Positions 12,868-26,110 of a stretch of DNA of 64,000 nucleotides are shown here, one piece after another; position 1 is the first letter of the stretch; each line of letters opens with the position of its first letter. Both the position numbers and the translations under genes were made by a program. Under the pieces are notes generated by a model that was not told the origin of the DNA, searched no databases, and saw only the letters and a program-made list of their open reading frames with translations. This DNA comes from Ctenosaura bakeri. Taxonomy: Eukaryota; Chordata; Lepidosauria; Squamata; Iguanidae. The stretch lies in the NCBI GenBank assembly GCA_948474755.1, contig CAOLHI010001302.1, positions 590,599-654,598 on the forward strand, in the 5' to 3' direction.

Positions 12868-12917
12868 ATTGATGACCCATGTGCTTGATGTGACAGAAAG
12901 CACTATTATAGTCCAAG
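12868..12917 (+). other. Candidate orphan exon (50 nt)
   Basis: A pyrimidine tract of about 25 nt ending in TTTTTCAG directly precedes this segment, and CCAAG|GTAATT follows it. One frame is open (starting at the second base, reading LMTHVLDVTESTIIVQ) and the other two hold stops. The length is not a multiple of three. I do not recognise the peptide. It may be a genuine exon of a host gene whose other exons lie outside the window, an exon of a non-coding RNA, or chance. Confidence 0.25.
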
Positions 12918-13148
12918 GTAATTAATACCTTTCAACATAAATCAAGACTGTTCTTTTTTCAAAAAAGTGAACTATTTGTTTTATTGCTCCCATTGACAGA
13001 GAAAACAATTGGACAGAAAAAAAAATTGAACAGAGAAAACACTAACAGAAAAACATGCAAAGCAAAGGTCAGAAACAGTTTCTGAGACAATCTGTAAAGG
13101 CTTGTGCAATGGCTTTTCTTCTTTCTACCTCTTTCTGTTACCCTGTAT

Positions 13149-13850
13149 TGTGGGGGTCCCAGGAGGGATGCCCAAATAACCAAATAAAAACACAAGATGG
13201 GGGAAATTAGACTTGAGCACTCTCTTAAGCTAACAAGAGGCAGGGTAACTTTAGCTGGGATCTTTTACGCTATGTCTTACAGCATCAGGTCAGAGAGCGG
13301 CAAGACAAGTTCTAAAGCAACAAATAATATCTTTATTGGAAACAAACAACACGAAAGACACGACATACACTAACAAACTGAGAAACAGAAATGGAGAATT
13401 TTGGGGGAATGGGTAATACGACATCTTTTCTCGTAGTCCTGGAGAGAAGTGGAGATTGCAGGGAAGAAAGCTCAGCGAGGTTCGCTGAGGGGACAACTTC
13501 GCTGGACAGAGCAGCAGCAAGGCTGGATGGAAGCCCAGGGTGATCCAAGCAGTCCGAGCAAGTGATCCGAGGGGCCCTCGGAATCAGGAGGTTTTTATAG
13601 GGTGGATTTTACCTACAGACCATGCCATGCTCAGTGAGAACAAAGGAAATTTAGAGCTGGACAAAGGCGTTGGAAAAGGTCAGGTTTTACATGAAGAGCT
13701 TAGCGCTGGATGACAATAGTATGGCCAGTATGCAAATGGCCCGACATAAAGGAATGGCTCGGCATTTGGCCGGGCGTCTTTGTGTAAAGTTGTGCTGAGC
13801 AAGGTGGTTTGCAAGAAGGAGTGGTCCCTAAAGCATCGAAGAGGCATTAA
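13149..13850 (-). mobile_element. Probable solo LTR of an endogenous retrovirus-like element
   Basis: Read on the minus strand, the stretch shows the order of an LTR. A CpG-containing U3 is followed by a TATA box (TATAAAAA, complement of 13592-13599), about 260 bp of leader, an AATAAA polyadenylation signal (complement of 13332-13337), and a 3' end ...GGGACCCCCACA at 13149. No primer-binding site or gag-like sequence lies beyond that end, which suggests a solo LTR left by recombination. The 5' edge is uncertain and could lie anywhere from about 13.75 to 14.02 kb. It could instead be another retroelement promoter. Confidence 0.6.
13592..13599 (-). promoter_or_regulatory. TATA box of the LTR
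   Basis: TATAAAAA on the minus strand, correctly placed about 260 bp upstream of the AATAAA signal inside the putative LTR. Confidence 0.5.
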
Positions 13851-16800
13851 GCTGCCTGCCTAAATGAGGTTTGGAATGTACAACCATTAACGGCTGTGCC
13901 TGTTACATGCTTGTCCTTGCAAACACGTGGAGTAGGGTGGCAGAGAAAGGTCACATAGAGGCCAAATAAGTTTGATATCAAGAGATATCTAGTGCTCTCA
14001 CCAGACATATCATAACCACAGTAACATTTCCTCCTATGTCTTGTTCCCAACTTGCTTTTTTCATCATTGCAGAAGTCAGAATTCTGTTCTAGCCATGCTA
14101 TAACTACAGTCCCCTCACCAAGTCTATCCTTTACATGGTGCAGCCTGTGACATGGCCATGTCTGATAACAGAGGATTGAGCAGGGATGTGCCTAGCTAGT
14201 TTCTAGTAGGGATATGGTGCGACTGTGTAATCTGCAGGTGACTTCTCGATTTCAGAAGGTCACTTCAGATGCCTGTGACAGTGTTTCCAACTGCAGGAAT
14301 ATATCTAGACACCTCTCTGTTCATTCCCCCACTTTCCAATAATATTAAAGTGACCATGTTGTGGGGATGTCCGCCACTTCAGAAAGTGAGGTTTGGGAGA
14401 GGTAATCTCCTGAGATGTAGGTACACAGCTGTATCTACATGATACACATATTTCTCCTGATGCAAGATCATGTCCAGTTGGGTTTTTGTTCCTTGTCGTT
14501 AAGAAACAAAGATGTGTAAAGACTGATATTTTCCTTTCTAACAAACTTGTTTGAAATGTATCAGTTCCAATGTACTCATTACTGGAGACAGTGGAATACT
14601 TCCAAAATTCCCCTGAACCATTTATCTCCCCAGTTAAAAATCATCTGGTATTGATTCTAATGTGGAAGTGATGTATTAGGAAGACGGTTGTTCTCTTGTC
14701 TTGTTGCGATTTCTGTTTCCTTAATTTTCTTCAGAACATGCACAGTTTGTCAAAAACTTTGAATTCCTGCAACCCTTTCAAGTCTCTCTCCCACCTCCAT
14801 ATTGTTCTTTGGCATTGTAATGGTATGTGTGAAAGGAATAACTCAAAAAGCGTTTGTAAAAACAGTTTATCAACTGTCTTGGGAATATTTTATGAATAAA
14901 CAGTAGCTGTTTTCCTCTTCCTCTTCTTGTGTTCCTCCTCTCTCATCAATATGTATGGCACTTTGCAGATTATATAAGGATGTTTTCCTATCTAGAAAAG
15001 TTTCAATCTATAGCCAATCTACAGTTCCACATGTGACAAAGCACAGAGGGGAAAAAGAAGAAACTGAAAACAGTATTAAACAGGCAGTTTAACCCTTTTG
15101 CTGTTCTATGTACTTATGTTTTATTCCAGTACATCATGGATACTGGTGATCTGTATTAAGGGCTTCATGGAAACATGTGCAAGAATATGTAAGAAACATT
15201 GCATGCATGGGAAAGATAATGCAATGGTCTCATCAATATATGGGTAATAAGAAAACCACTGGATTTGATGAGTTCACCAAAGACCAATGTAAAGTAAAAG
15301 AAGAAGGGAGAGGCAAGAACAAATTTCTGAAAACCTTCAAATGGAAGATGAAATTTACAGGATGAACTTCTCCTTATGGAAAAGAATAATTAGAGATGTG
15401 AAAGAGGCCAAATGGATGGAGGAATCAGAAATCATGGACATAAAGAGCAAAAGATCAACAATATCTAAAGAAGGAGATAAATTTTTTAAAAAATGAAGAC
15501 CAGGTTAAAGACCTATAGATTTAGCATTGGTGATTTTTAGGAGGAAAATATGTGTGGAGTGCAGGGAACAGACATGAGATTAGAAAGGTATGAGTGGATT
15601 TGGAGGGCAGCAAGACTGTGGGAATGAGCAAGATTTCAAAGGCAAAGGTTGAATTCAGACTTCTGTTTATGGTAACTAATTTAAGTCTGCTTATTTTAAT
15701 GACTCTTTTCTAAGCATAACTAATCTGGATCCAATCCAAATAGAAAAAGGAAAATAATTAGCTAGCCTTTATAGAATTTTTTAAAAAGACACAAAATAAG
15801 CTTGCTATGATAATTTGAACGATGACATCAAAATGTGGGGGATAGGGTTTGCCATACTTTAAATCAGCATACCTATGGAGATTGGTGAGACAGTCCACAG
15901 AAAGTTATTTTGAAAATTATTTTGCTTTGAGTTTTTTTTTTAACAAAAAATAAAACCAAAATTAAGGAACAGTGAAACTATAAAATAATAAATGATCAAA
16001 GTGTGGAGCTCTTAAGGAAATAAAACAACCAAAATATTAGGAAAGATGAAGATCAAGTAAAAGCCCTGGCTGGTCCAATATAAATAGGTTTCACAGTAAG
16101 GATTTATGTTCACTTAACAGTATCGTTCCCTATGTTTCTGTCTTAGGATGTATTGTTTAGTTTTCTCAGATTTGATTTCTTTTTCCTGAAATTTTACAGT
16201 ATTTTATATGGATATTTTCAACAAAAGTAAAAATAGCACCATCTACAGATATAGAAGTTAAATTTGTTTTTATGTATATATGGGTGTGCGCGTGTGTATG
16301 TATGTAATGATTAAATAAGTGTGTGCACACACACACAACATGTATTTGTGTCTGTGTATACCTGTGTGTATGCTTGTGCAAGATGAACTGCAAAAGATGC
16401 AGCTGATACAAAAACTTATGTTATAAAATTAGTTGGCAAATTATTTATTGAATTATAGGACATTGGAAAGTCACATATTCCTCACTGGAAGAAAATGATT
16501 GCTGAATATTGATTCTCCAAATAGCTTTTCCAAATATATGTTGATAGAGCAGTTATTTGAATTACTGACACATTATGAAGATGATGACTTTGTTATGCAG
16601 TGCTCAATGACATTATTAAAATAGGCTCGAATGATGTGCAGACAGAAATGGAAATTAAGAATTGGAAGAATAAGGGTATGATCCTTATGTAAACACAGAT
16701 TTCACAGTTTGAAAGTGAAGTCTGCACTCTTCCTGAAATACAGCATTGTCTTACATTAATGGAGAACTTCAGACTTTCTTAAGGCACAGGTTTCCCACCA

Positions 16801-16927
16801 AACTTTTGTGGCTCAGCAAGTGCTGAGCCAACACTTCCTTCCACCCCTTGCTTTCTCATTCAGATAGACAAGATATAGCCTTTGACAAAATTTGTGAAAG
16901 AAAGGGAAAAAAAGCTGGAGAATTTAA
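13851..16927. other. No gene identified
   Basis: AT-rich sequence. 15.2-16.1 kb is A-rich and purine-biased on the plus strand, as in LINE coding remnants, but I cannot assign it. A (GT/CA)-rich tract lies at 16285-16380. Confidence 0.4.
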
Positions 16928-17245
16928 AATCACAGAATAGAATTTTAGAGCTGGAATGGGCCACAAGAGCCATATAGGCAAACTCCCTGCCATGTAGGAA
17001 TATACAACTGAAGCACTTCAAAAAGATTTCCATCCAGCCTGTGTTTAAAGAACTCCATTGTCTTCCTAGGCAGTCCTTTCCACACCTCTTATAGTAAAGA
17101 AGTTCTTCCTAATGTTTATGTGGAATCTCTTTTCTTGTAATTTGAATTCATTGGTTCATGTTCATGTCTTTGAAGCAGTAGAAAGCAAGAGTTCTGCATT
17201 TTCTATATGACATCTCTTTACATATTTAAAGATAGCTATCATGTC
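16928..17245 (-). mobile_element. CR1 LINE 3' end (old)
   Basis: Minus-strand CR1 3' region. On the plus strand it opens with ATAGAATTTTAGAGCTGGAA, the inverse of the CR1 terminus. It continues through TTCCATCCAGCCTGTGTTTA and AAGAAGTTCTTCCTAATGTT, the inverse of the conserved 'aacatt.ggaagaactt' segment. It is diverged and truncated, and the 5' limit is not clear. Confidence 0.75.
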
Positions 17246-19639
17246 AACTCTCAGGGTAAAGATACCCAGCTCCCTAAATTGGTCTTTATAAAACTTGGTT
17301 TGGTTCAGACAAATTTGCAACACACTTCTACCTCTACCTCTTCCCCAGAGTTGGACACAATATTACTTGACCCCCTGTTCATCCATGCTCTATGGAATTC
17401 CAATAGCACCAGATTTATCTTATTTTGAATGAGCTGTTTTATAGAAATACTAGATGACTTGCCTCCTCACCCCATCCTGCAATCTACCTTGTCAGTTTGC
17501 TATACTATGTTATTGCACAACCATCCAGCATTGTTACCAACCTAAGGCTCTCTTTAAAACAACAAGAACAACATGCAGCTATTTTTCAGGCAAGCAAAAT
17601 GGATATAGTAAAGCTGTCTCCAGAATCTTCTGTATGCACAAGTGTACACACACACACACACACACACAGAGAGATATCCTGCAGTCATCCTGGTCTTGAA
17701 TCCAAGTGACCATTTCTAGAATGACATCTTATTGTACATGCATACACACAACTCGGCTGAGATTGGAGGGATGGGCCAATCCCCCTTCCCTTGCCTTCAT
17801 CAGCTCTCAGTGAAGAAGAAAAAGCTATTCCCTAACTTTGGAATACATGCATGTGAACCTCATCAGACAAATTTTGAAACTTAATCCTTATATGGGGCAT
17901 GGCTTTTGATGATTTTTATATGAGTGCTATAGGAAACTTTGGAATCATCTTGGTACAATACAGCAGTATAATGATGTAGCCAATAGTGGCAGGAAGATCA
18001 AAGAAAAAGCATGCATCAGAACTAAAGCATTGGCAAAAAAGGTCAGAGATTTTGACCTTCCCTTACAACCATGGTGCAACCCTGGGAAAAAGAGTAATCT
18101 CCAGTGTAGTATACCAACAGGATGTTGGCCTTTGAGACCAAGAATACTTAAAATTATTTGGATATTAACTTCCTTTTCTATTTTGGATGTGAACTGTAGT
18201 TCAATTACTCCTGCACTTTTTATGAGAGTTAAATTATTCCCATTTTTTCATTTCAGGAGGTTAATTTAGGATAATGTCTTATGTCTAAAACTACTGCTTT
18301 TCCAGTCATGATCTCATTATTATACAACAAAAAACTGCTTTGATTTTGGTACATAGCATCTTCCCAACAGTCATACAATTGCAACAAGGATTTCTGACTT
18401 TTTGTTATCTCATTCTTAACCGTCCACCTACACTAAAGAGCTCTAGGTTTCATCCAGGGCTATCCACTCCCATTGAACTTGTATTACAAGCCGCACTGAT
18501 TTTGGTGTTATGCCAACCTTAAGTCCATGAAGCTGGAATGCTTGTGTGTGTATGTCATGAGAATAGATGACTGCTAATTCCAAGTCTGTAGCCAACCTCA
18601 TTATAAATAGATGAAAGCTTGAAAGATGAAGAGAGAATGAAAATAAGTAACCAGCTTATAACAAACTCAATTGTATAGAGTTACTAGCTCATGCAATCAG
18701 GATGGAAGACAGTCAGGACTCAACTATACCTGGTATGTGATGTCATATGTAAGATATTAATTTTAATTGAATGAGAGGGATATTTATGTAAATAGGGTAC
18801 AGTGGAGATCTTTTAGCTGATTGACTGAGTAGAGGCTGGGGAAAGTATAACATAGAAGTTTTTGGGTAGCAAAACACCAGGTTTTACCCTCAGCAAAGCT
18901 GGTCCATCTCCTCACTGCTGCTGCATAAAGCCATACTGATAGCCTTGACTCCTATAAGTGTAAAGCTGTAAAGCTTGATTGTGTTAGTTATCTAATACTG
19001 AAGCAAATGCCAGCAGAGAATAGTTGGGATTGTAATGGGATTGGAATGCTTCACTGTCGTTCTAAAAGAAGGTAAAGTCTTCTTATAAAAAGTAGGTCTG
19101 GACTGAATCAAGTCCTTCATAAACTGTGCCACTGAGGACAATATGTTTATCTGTTATACACCTGTGTTATAAGAATAAATATTAGTTCTTGTTCTCCTGT
19201 TATTTTTCCTAAAAGGGCAAAGCTTAAGAAATACTTAAGGGTGATACAGATGTTGATCTGTCTATCAGATGAGACTGGATAAGAACTTGGGAGCCTAGGT
19301 GACCTATACAGCAAATTCCAGAAAACCCAAACATATTCAGACTGAAAGATATAAGACATAGAATCTTCAATCTTCTGTAAGGTATAGGGGTGAAGGAACC
19401 TTACCTGTGTCACTTGTCTATCCCTGTCTCCGCAAGCACTTTTTATCTACTTTACTAAATGCAAATATAAAGAAATTACCCCCACACACACACACACAAA
19501 TAGATGCCTATTTATCAAAATCATGGAAACACCCATTAGCTGAAGAGCATTATGACTAAAAAAACTGACATAAATTCAAATTGTTACAGTAAGAAACAAA
19601 ATGTAGGCAGCTACACAAGCTAGGATAAAGAGGTAATAG
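17246..19639. other. No gene; one (CA)n tract
   Basis: Contains a (CA)n microsatellite at 17646-17668 and a short one at 19483-19498. Otherwise unclassified AT-rich sequence. Confidence 0.45.
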
Positions 19640-19827
19640 ACCCTTTCACATTATGTAATTATAGCACCGTGATTCCACTTTCACTGCCCTGGCTGCATCC
19701 TACAGAGTCTCGGGGCTTATAATTTTGGGAAACACTGAAGCTGACTGACTGGGAATTCTGATTGGCTCTCTTTAAGCTCCACATCCCAGGATTCCAACAG
19801 ACTTTGAAAACTGAAAGTGTGTTAAAA
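19640..19827. mobile_element. Short palindromic MITE, decayed copy
   Basis: Left part GACCCTTTCACATTATGTAA...GATTCCACTTTCA, right part CCCAGGATTCCAACAG...CTGAAAGTG. This is the same inverted layout as the copies at 5.7, 21.8 and 62.2 kb, but more diverged. The ends and target duplication are no longer clear. Confidence 0.55.
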
Positions 19828-20122
19828 TATCAAGATACATCTACTATATAAAACAGCATCATATTTGCTCACTGACACTGACAATAGCAAATCTGGTTGG
19901 ATAGTGATAGTAGTGTTTGTTCTCTCCTTGGCCCTGAAACCATTAAAGTAGGCTGGAATGGTCAGGAACAGAACTGGCAAACCTAAGGGTATAACCATCT
20001 TTGTATAGGGAGGGGAGGATTGATGTGCTTTCTGTAGCACATTGCCCAATGAAATTTTTTGCCTTCCAGAACAGGCAGTGAACTCTGGTATCTCTTAGTT
20101 CCATGGTACAAACGGGACAGAA

Positions 20123-20185
20123 AAGGAAGGAAGGAAGGAAGGAAGGAAGGAAGGAAGGAAGGAAGGAAGGAAGGAAGGAAGGAAG
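20123..20185 (+). repeat. (AAGG)n microsatellite
   Basis: About 15 perfect GGAA tetranucleotides. They create chance frames of repeated KEGR on one strand and PSFL on the other. Confidence 0.95.
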
Positions 20186-20904
20186 ATATTTGTCAACATC
20201 TGCTTCTTTGTCCCACTTCCTTTGTTCATCTTTTCCTTCTTGTCTGAGCACTCATTCCCAGCCCAGTCCACAAGAGTTCTTCTCCCACTACTTTGCTACC
20301 AATTAACCCTGATGTACTAAGTGGTGATGGGCTGGGGTTAACCACAGAAGCAACAATCCTTCCTAATACCAATATGAAGTGCAAGCACTGAATTTTGATC
20401 TTCAGTGAAAGTCCAAGTGAAAGGGTCAGCTCTATTGTAGCAATGCATTTTGACAGTCAAAGAATGCAGGCCATAGTCTGACATAAAGAAGGTACAACAT
20501 ACACAGTGAAAAAAAAAATCTTACATAGATCAAAGGAAATGACAGACAACAAATAAGCAGATTAGGGAAAGGAGAGGTAAGGATTCTAGGAAGGTGGGGA
20601 AGGTTGTCTCTTAGATTTTTACATTTTTTTAAAAAAATTCATAATATGGGGCAATTAGCATAATTTCTAGGGGATGAAAAAAATCAAGAAAATCCTAGAA
20701 GGATGTGTCCACTCTCTCTTCGTCTATACTCACACTTACCTACACATCTGATGCACCAAACTGCTCTTGACTATCTTTTTCATTATAATTGTTAATTGAC
20801 GGGTTGTATGAATGCTGTGAAATTGCAACACTTGGGAGGCAGAATGTGTGGTGGTGCTGCAGAACTTGCAATGATTTTATAGAAAAAAAGCCCAATGAAT
20901 GCTT

Positions 20905-20911
20905 AGTAATA

Positions 20912-20966
<55 letters not shown>

Positions 20967-21440
20967 TGTTACCCGCTTCTCCTCAAAACTCAAGTCAGGG
21001 TACAACAAAGATTCAAATACAGTTAAAACCAGCATACCAATTTAAAAAATATTAAATCAAAACACATTAAAATACACTAAAAGTATGAAACCATTCAAAT
21101 ACCATCATTAAAATCATTATTAAAAATACCTCATAGTTAAAAATGGTTGGATTGGCCTGCCAGAAGAGATAAGTCTTTAGTAGGTTTTTTTTTTTTTTTT
21201 TTTTAATTCAGACCTCATATTTTGCTGTCAGATCTCTTCTGGAAGGCCATTCCACAGTCTAGGGATAGCCGATGAGAAAGTCCTCTGGGTGACAAATAGT
21301 AGACAAAGAGTGGTAAATATTGGATTGTCTGCATGACATACTTTCCAGCTTGCCATTTTTCTGTTTTTGTTGATAATCATAAGGGAGTTTCTGTTGATAA
21401 TCATAAGGGAGAGAAAAGGAATGATGACAAAAACATACAA
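20905..21440 (-). mobile_element. L2-type LINE 3' end with (TAA)n tail
   Basis: On the minus strand the frame from 21440 to 21228 ends with FSSAIPRLWNGLPEEI, the typical L2/CR1-clade ORF2 C-terminus ('F...PRLWN.LP.E'). It continues into a 3' untranslated region and finishes in a (TAA)n microsatellite at 20912-20964, the usual L2 tail. A poly-T run (about 21186-21204) and a 24-bp duplication (21369-21411) interrupt it. It is 5' truncated and inactive. Confidence 0.75.
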
Positions 21441-21841
21441 AACATTTCATCCCTTAGCATCTATGTTAGATTTGAAATCAAATCTGATCAGATTCCTCTT
21501 CCTAGTGACGGAAAGTCATTTGTGGCTGCTTAACTTTTACAAAAGAAAATACCATGCAATGCATACTGTATAGAGATGCCTTTCCAACTTTCCAATAACT
21601 ATACAGTATTAAATATACACAATAATCTGAAAAAAAAAATCTTCATGGAATATGGAAGCAGAAAAAACACAGTCATTTGGTCTACCCAACTGATGGAAGA
21701 CTGGACTATGGCATCCCCCCAAGCCCAAAGATATGTGGCATAGATGAAGGATAATTCAAGCATCCCTGCAGAGCTTGCTGAGCAATCATCTTCATTCAAG
21801 GTGAAGGTACATCATTGGTACCTTAATCTTGATTAGATATA

Positions 21842-22039
21842 GGCCATTTCTGCACTACACTGTTATAGTGATATTATTCCACTTTCAACATCCTATGGAA
21901 ATCTGGGTAGGGTTTCTGATGCCCAAGAGCTCTCTGGCTGAGAATTCTAAATGTCCCTCACTAAACTGCAAACCCCAGGATTCCACAGGATATTGAAAGT
22001 GGAATAATAGCATTATAATACTGGAGTGCAGAAATAGCC
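21842..22039. mobile_element. Short palindromic MITE
   Basis: Left GGCCATTTCTGCACTACACT, right GGAGTGCAGAAATAGCC. The inner arms ATTCCACTTTCAACATCCTA and CAGGATATTGAAAGTGGAAT are mutual inverse complements. The flanks ATA/TTA resemble, but do not exactly repeat, a 3-bp target site. Confidence 0.8.
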
Positions 22040-24866
22040 TTAGTAAATCAATGGGATTTGAATAACTTATCATGTAATAGATCCTATTAATTCAACCAGT
22101 CTGCTCAAGTTTGGATTAAAAATTAGAATCATACTTTTATTTCCTCAAAATGTTCCATTGTGACAGCCGAAATTGAAAGATTAAATAACCTTTTCTTGAG
22201 TAACACTAATACAGATGTGCTTCTTGAGATTTACTTGGAGGAATGATGTGTAGGACCTGTTCCAATTTTATTTTGCTTTCTGTTTGAAATACTTAGTTAA
22301 AAAAAAAATCAATAAAACTTCAATAGAAAAAAGAAGGGTGTGCGTATGCATCTGTTATACACAATGTGTGTCAGTTCTGATTCTTACCAAGTTGCTAAGT
22401 AAAGCTTTGGATGCTAGGTAGGGAGGAGGAGAGTGGGGAAAAGAGAAAGAGAAGTCAAGAGGAAAAGGAAATGGAAAAAAAAACAACAACCTTAAGGCAA
22501 AGTAGCATGGTTGCCTCTTCCATTAGACAGATTGAGGTAGCTGCCTCAGTAAACAGATTTGAGATGCAATATTTTAAAGGTAGGAAATTATTGTTTATTT
22601 GAACATGATATTATTGCACATTTCGTGCCACAGAGTGATGCAGAATCTCTTCCGGGATTCTTTTTCCCCTCTGTCACTATCCTTGGGTACTAGACACTTC
22701 CACTTGGTAATGACTATTCATATCCACAGTTAGTTATTCTGTATTTGGGGGGAAAGGATGAGACTTTAGATATAGAACTGTGTTACTGTCATTTTTTAAA
22801 AATGCATTTTTCAGAATCACATAGATATTTTCCCCCCTCTCAGTGTTGTAAGTATGTTTTGAGACATTTTTTTGAGTCTCCAAATGGAAATTCACACTTA
22901 CTTATGCACATTTTTGCACTCATTTTTCAATGCATTTGAACATTCATTATAGTGTTTGTATGTCACAGTTTTTTAAAAAAATAATGCACAATTTTAGTCA
23001 GGCATATTTTTAAAATGTATTTCTGATTTAATGTGGTTTCTTTCTGCCAAAATGCATCACAAGTCTTGAAAATATGAGGATATCCAGGGCAGCATGCACT
23101 TTATCCCAGTAGTAGTCTCAGGTAGGATGAAAAGACTGTCAAAAATATTTGAAAAATGCTTTATTTTCTGTATATAAAATGACGTTACTTTTGTAGAAAA
23201 TGCTATTCTCCATGCAAAACAATGAAACACTATTTTTTGCACAGTAAGTCTCCTCCTACAGCATTTTTGCCCAGGAATGCAGATTTGGACGTGTGCAGGA
23301 TGAGGGGCTTTAGGGGAGGAATGCATTTTTCTGGCCTTCAATGGAGTGCTATGATGACAGGCTTAGGGAGGTGGAGCTAGAGAGTTCATAAGCTCTGTCA
23401 GTCCCCTTTTGCTCCCCCTTTGTCTGATGCTTTTACCCACCCTCTCACCTTCAATATAGTGTAAGCTTTGCTGGTCACTTTACTGAGGCCACATAGAACT
23501 TTTTTTCCCCTTTGTCATTCCCATGACCCCACCCCACCCCACACTGTATCTGGTGAACTTTGAAAATTAACTTTGAGTAATGTATTTAAATAGGTTGTCA
23601 GTTGAAAAGTAGTGGGGGGAGAAAATAATAAGGATATATTTGGTGAATGGCGGAGCTCTGAAGTTGCCTCTTCAAGTCCTGAGACCAAGGGATGGGGAAG
23701 GAAATTACTCTTGGGGCTAATCTGGGAGCTTTGCCCTTGTTTAAGTCCTATGCCCTGGAGATGGGTTTCCTTGGATATAGGTAGATGGTGAGATGGGTAG
23801 CAACCCAATTATTGGGTTGCTGTTGGTGCTCAGGGGGTTCAGCTAGGGAAGGCTGAGGAGGAAGTCAAGGACCTGCCTTTGTGGATCCCACATTAGATTG
23901 CTCCCCCACCCTGCTTGCTCCTTTCTAGGTTCAATGAAGTTTGAATAGGTTCTAGGTTGTATAAAGTGATCTTTAGTTAACCCATTTCTAGGTGTCTGGT
24001 TTTATTTGCTGGTTGATTAACAAACATCATTTTCTGTTTCAGTTTTATTTTTAAACAACGATGTGCAAATTTTGTGCAGAACAAGCCCAGAAATGTGAAT
24101 AGCCTTTGAAAACTGTGCAGTTCTTGAAAACTTTCTCACAGTAAGAAGAAAAATGCTAAAATTATTCATTACAGTGCTTCCTTCAGGATAACTAACAGAC
24201 AGATATTCCTCTAATCCCAGGAGCTGCAACATGGATTCTTTTTAACAAATAGAAAAATGAAAATCTGACTGTATTTTCCCTCCTTACATAACAGTGCTTT
24301 TATCATTTTGTAAATAAAAGTAATATCTGAATATTCTTGCATCTGATTAGTAAAAATCTAAGATAGTCCAAAGCATTAAAATAATGGTTTACCATGTCTC
24401 TAGAGAAATTTGTGTGACAACTGTTTTTATTTGATGCTCTGGCATATGTTTTGTAACATTGGGACAAAAGGAAAATCTGTCAAAAGTGTTGAAAAATGAG
24501 AGCTAAAGTACAATAGAAGTTCAGAATCAAATTATTGACTTTTTTGAATTACTCAGTTCAAAGCAAACATGACATGTTTGAGGATAGTACTGACAGGCTG
24601 CTATTGTGGATCAGTGAAACAAAGAATTTGCACTTGAACGAAAGCTGCCTTTCACAGTGTTTGATCAAATACAAAACTGAGGCATGTGCCTGCTTTCTTA
24701 AAAAAAAAACCCTAGAAATGTCCAAATATTTAAACACTGGAATGACAGTTCACCTGTCATCAATGGTTTTTAACCTTTCCTGCATACTCAGACTCATAGC
24801 TATAAGGATGCTCCAAAACTGATTTCTATACTTGAAATTTCAGTTAATGAGATTTCAACTTGAAAC
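22040..24866. other. No gene; possible L1 tail fragment
   Basis: A short A-rich stretch at about 22295-22332 (AATCAATAAAACTTCAATAG) resembles the 3' tip of an L1. 22.4-22.5 kb is purine-rich. 23.5-24.0 kb is slightly richer in G+C but unassigned. No coding similarity was seen. Confidence 0.4.
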
Positions 24867-25089
24867 AGCCACCATAGTTTAGTGGTTTCAGTGATAAAAA
24901 AGAACTTTGGTAGAACAGGATTCAAATTGTTGCTCAGCCATGGAAACCTTTTGGATTACCTTGGGCAGGTCACACTCTCTCAGCCTTAGAGGAAGGCAGT
25001 CTCAAATCTCCCCTGATTAAATTTTGCCAAGAAAACCCTGTCAGAGGTTGTCACAATTCAGAGTCAACTTGAAGGTACAGAACAACAAG
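24867..25089 (+). mobile_element. tRNA-derived SINE (ACAACAA-tail family)
   Basis: Head GCCACCATAGTTTAGTGG with B-box-like GGATTCAAATTG. Body GTCACACTCTCTCAGCCTTAG then GAGGAAGGCAGTCTCAAATC. 3' part GTCAACTTGAAGGTACAGAACAAC. An old copy, about as diverged as the one at 1.9 kb. Confidence 0.75.
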
Positions 25090-25644
25090 AAATTTACTTA
25101 TACCTGGGGTGGAAATAAACCTAAGCAAATGTAAAGCTACATTTTAATTTAAGTACAAAACATATACACTAGCCTTGGGAAATAACAATGGGGCTTTCAT
25201 TTTTTGATTGCCAATAATATTTAAACCAACAAAGAAACAAAAATCCTAGCTGACCAGAAGTGCACTTCTGCTTTTGATTGTTTTGTTTTTGTTTTGTTTG
25301 GTAGAAGAGTTGAGCTTAAATAGTTTGGGGGCTCCTGGCAATTCATGTCCCTCAAAAAGCTAATTCAAGCAATTCTGGTGGGGCCTGGGTTGCAGAAACA
25401 GGCCGGGGGCAATATGTTTTTCTGGGTATGCTTTGCCCATCCCTAACATAAACCAGCTGCTATATGTTTCAAACTGCTGTAGAGTATATTGCTTCAAATG
25501 CAGAACATCTCTTGTTCAGCCACAGGCAAGTCTAGGTTTGGCTGGCTGAATGGTTTGGCTAGCTGGCTTTCAATGTCTGAAAGCCCAGACAGTCTGTTCA
25601 ATTATTGTACACTATACTGATCTAAATGGACAATGGCTGACTGT

Positions 25645-26110
25645 GGCCATTTCCACACCGGGATTTTAAAATGGTGCAGAGCGACCTCCGATGGAGGTCT
25701 TCTGCACCATAGAGTGGACTGAGGCAGACTACTTTTTGTAGTTCCATACCTCAGTCCACTCTAGAGTGACCAGAATTGGTCGCACAACGTGCTTTTTAAA
25801 AACTTCTTTTTAGAGGTTTATAAAAAGCACGGAGCACACAACTCCATGTCGCCCCATCGCCTGGCCCCGGAGCAGATTTGCAGGCACACGCAAGTGCATG
25901 CCTGCAAATCTTCCAGGGCGGGCTTTTGGCTGGAGAGCTTCTCCGGTTGGTGGAGAGCCTCCACCAACTGGAAGCCACCATTTTGGACACCGGAGGAGTG
26001 CGAAGTGATGAGCTCGCACTCCTCCTCATCCCGACAGACTAGCCTGGATGCTGAAGAAGTCCGGTGAGTAGTGTTTTTGGCCATTCCCCCCCCCACGTCT
26101 GGAAAGGGCC
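25645..26110 (+). mobile_element. Long GC-rich MITE, GGCCCTTTCCACAC family
   Basis: 466 bp. Left end GGCCATTTCCACACCG, right end CACGTCTGGAAAGGGCC. The subterminal hairpin lies at 25673-25708, with GGTGCAG paired to CTGCACC. The interior aligns by eye to the 10.9-kb and 62.7-kb copies in the same orientation, including AGCTTCTCCGGTTGGTGGAG. Flanks (TGT/TCA) show no intact target duplication. Long open frames here are chance products of base composition. Confidence 0.85.

Noticed and set aside
20059..20306. Lysine/arginine-glycine-rich repeat protein
   Set aside because: Pure translation of the (AAGG)n microsatellite.
25420..25445. Possible hAT end (CTTTGCCCATCCCTAA)
   Set aside because: Resembles some hAT termini, but no partner end or target duplication was found nearby.
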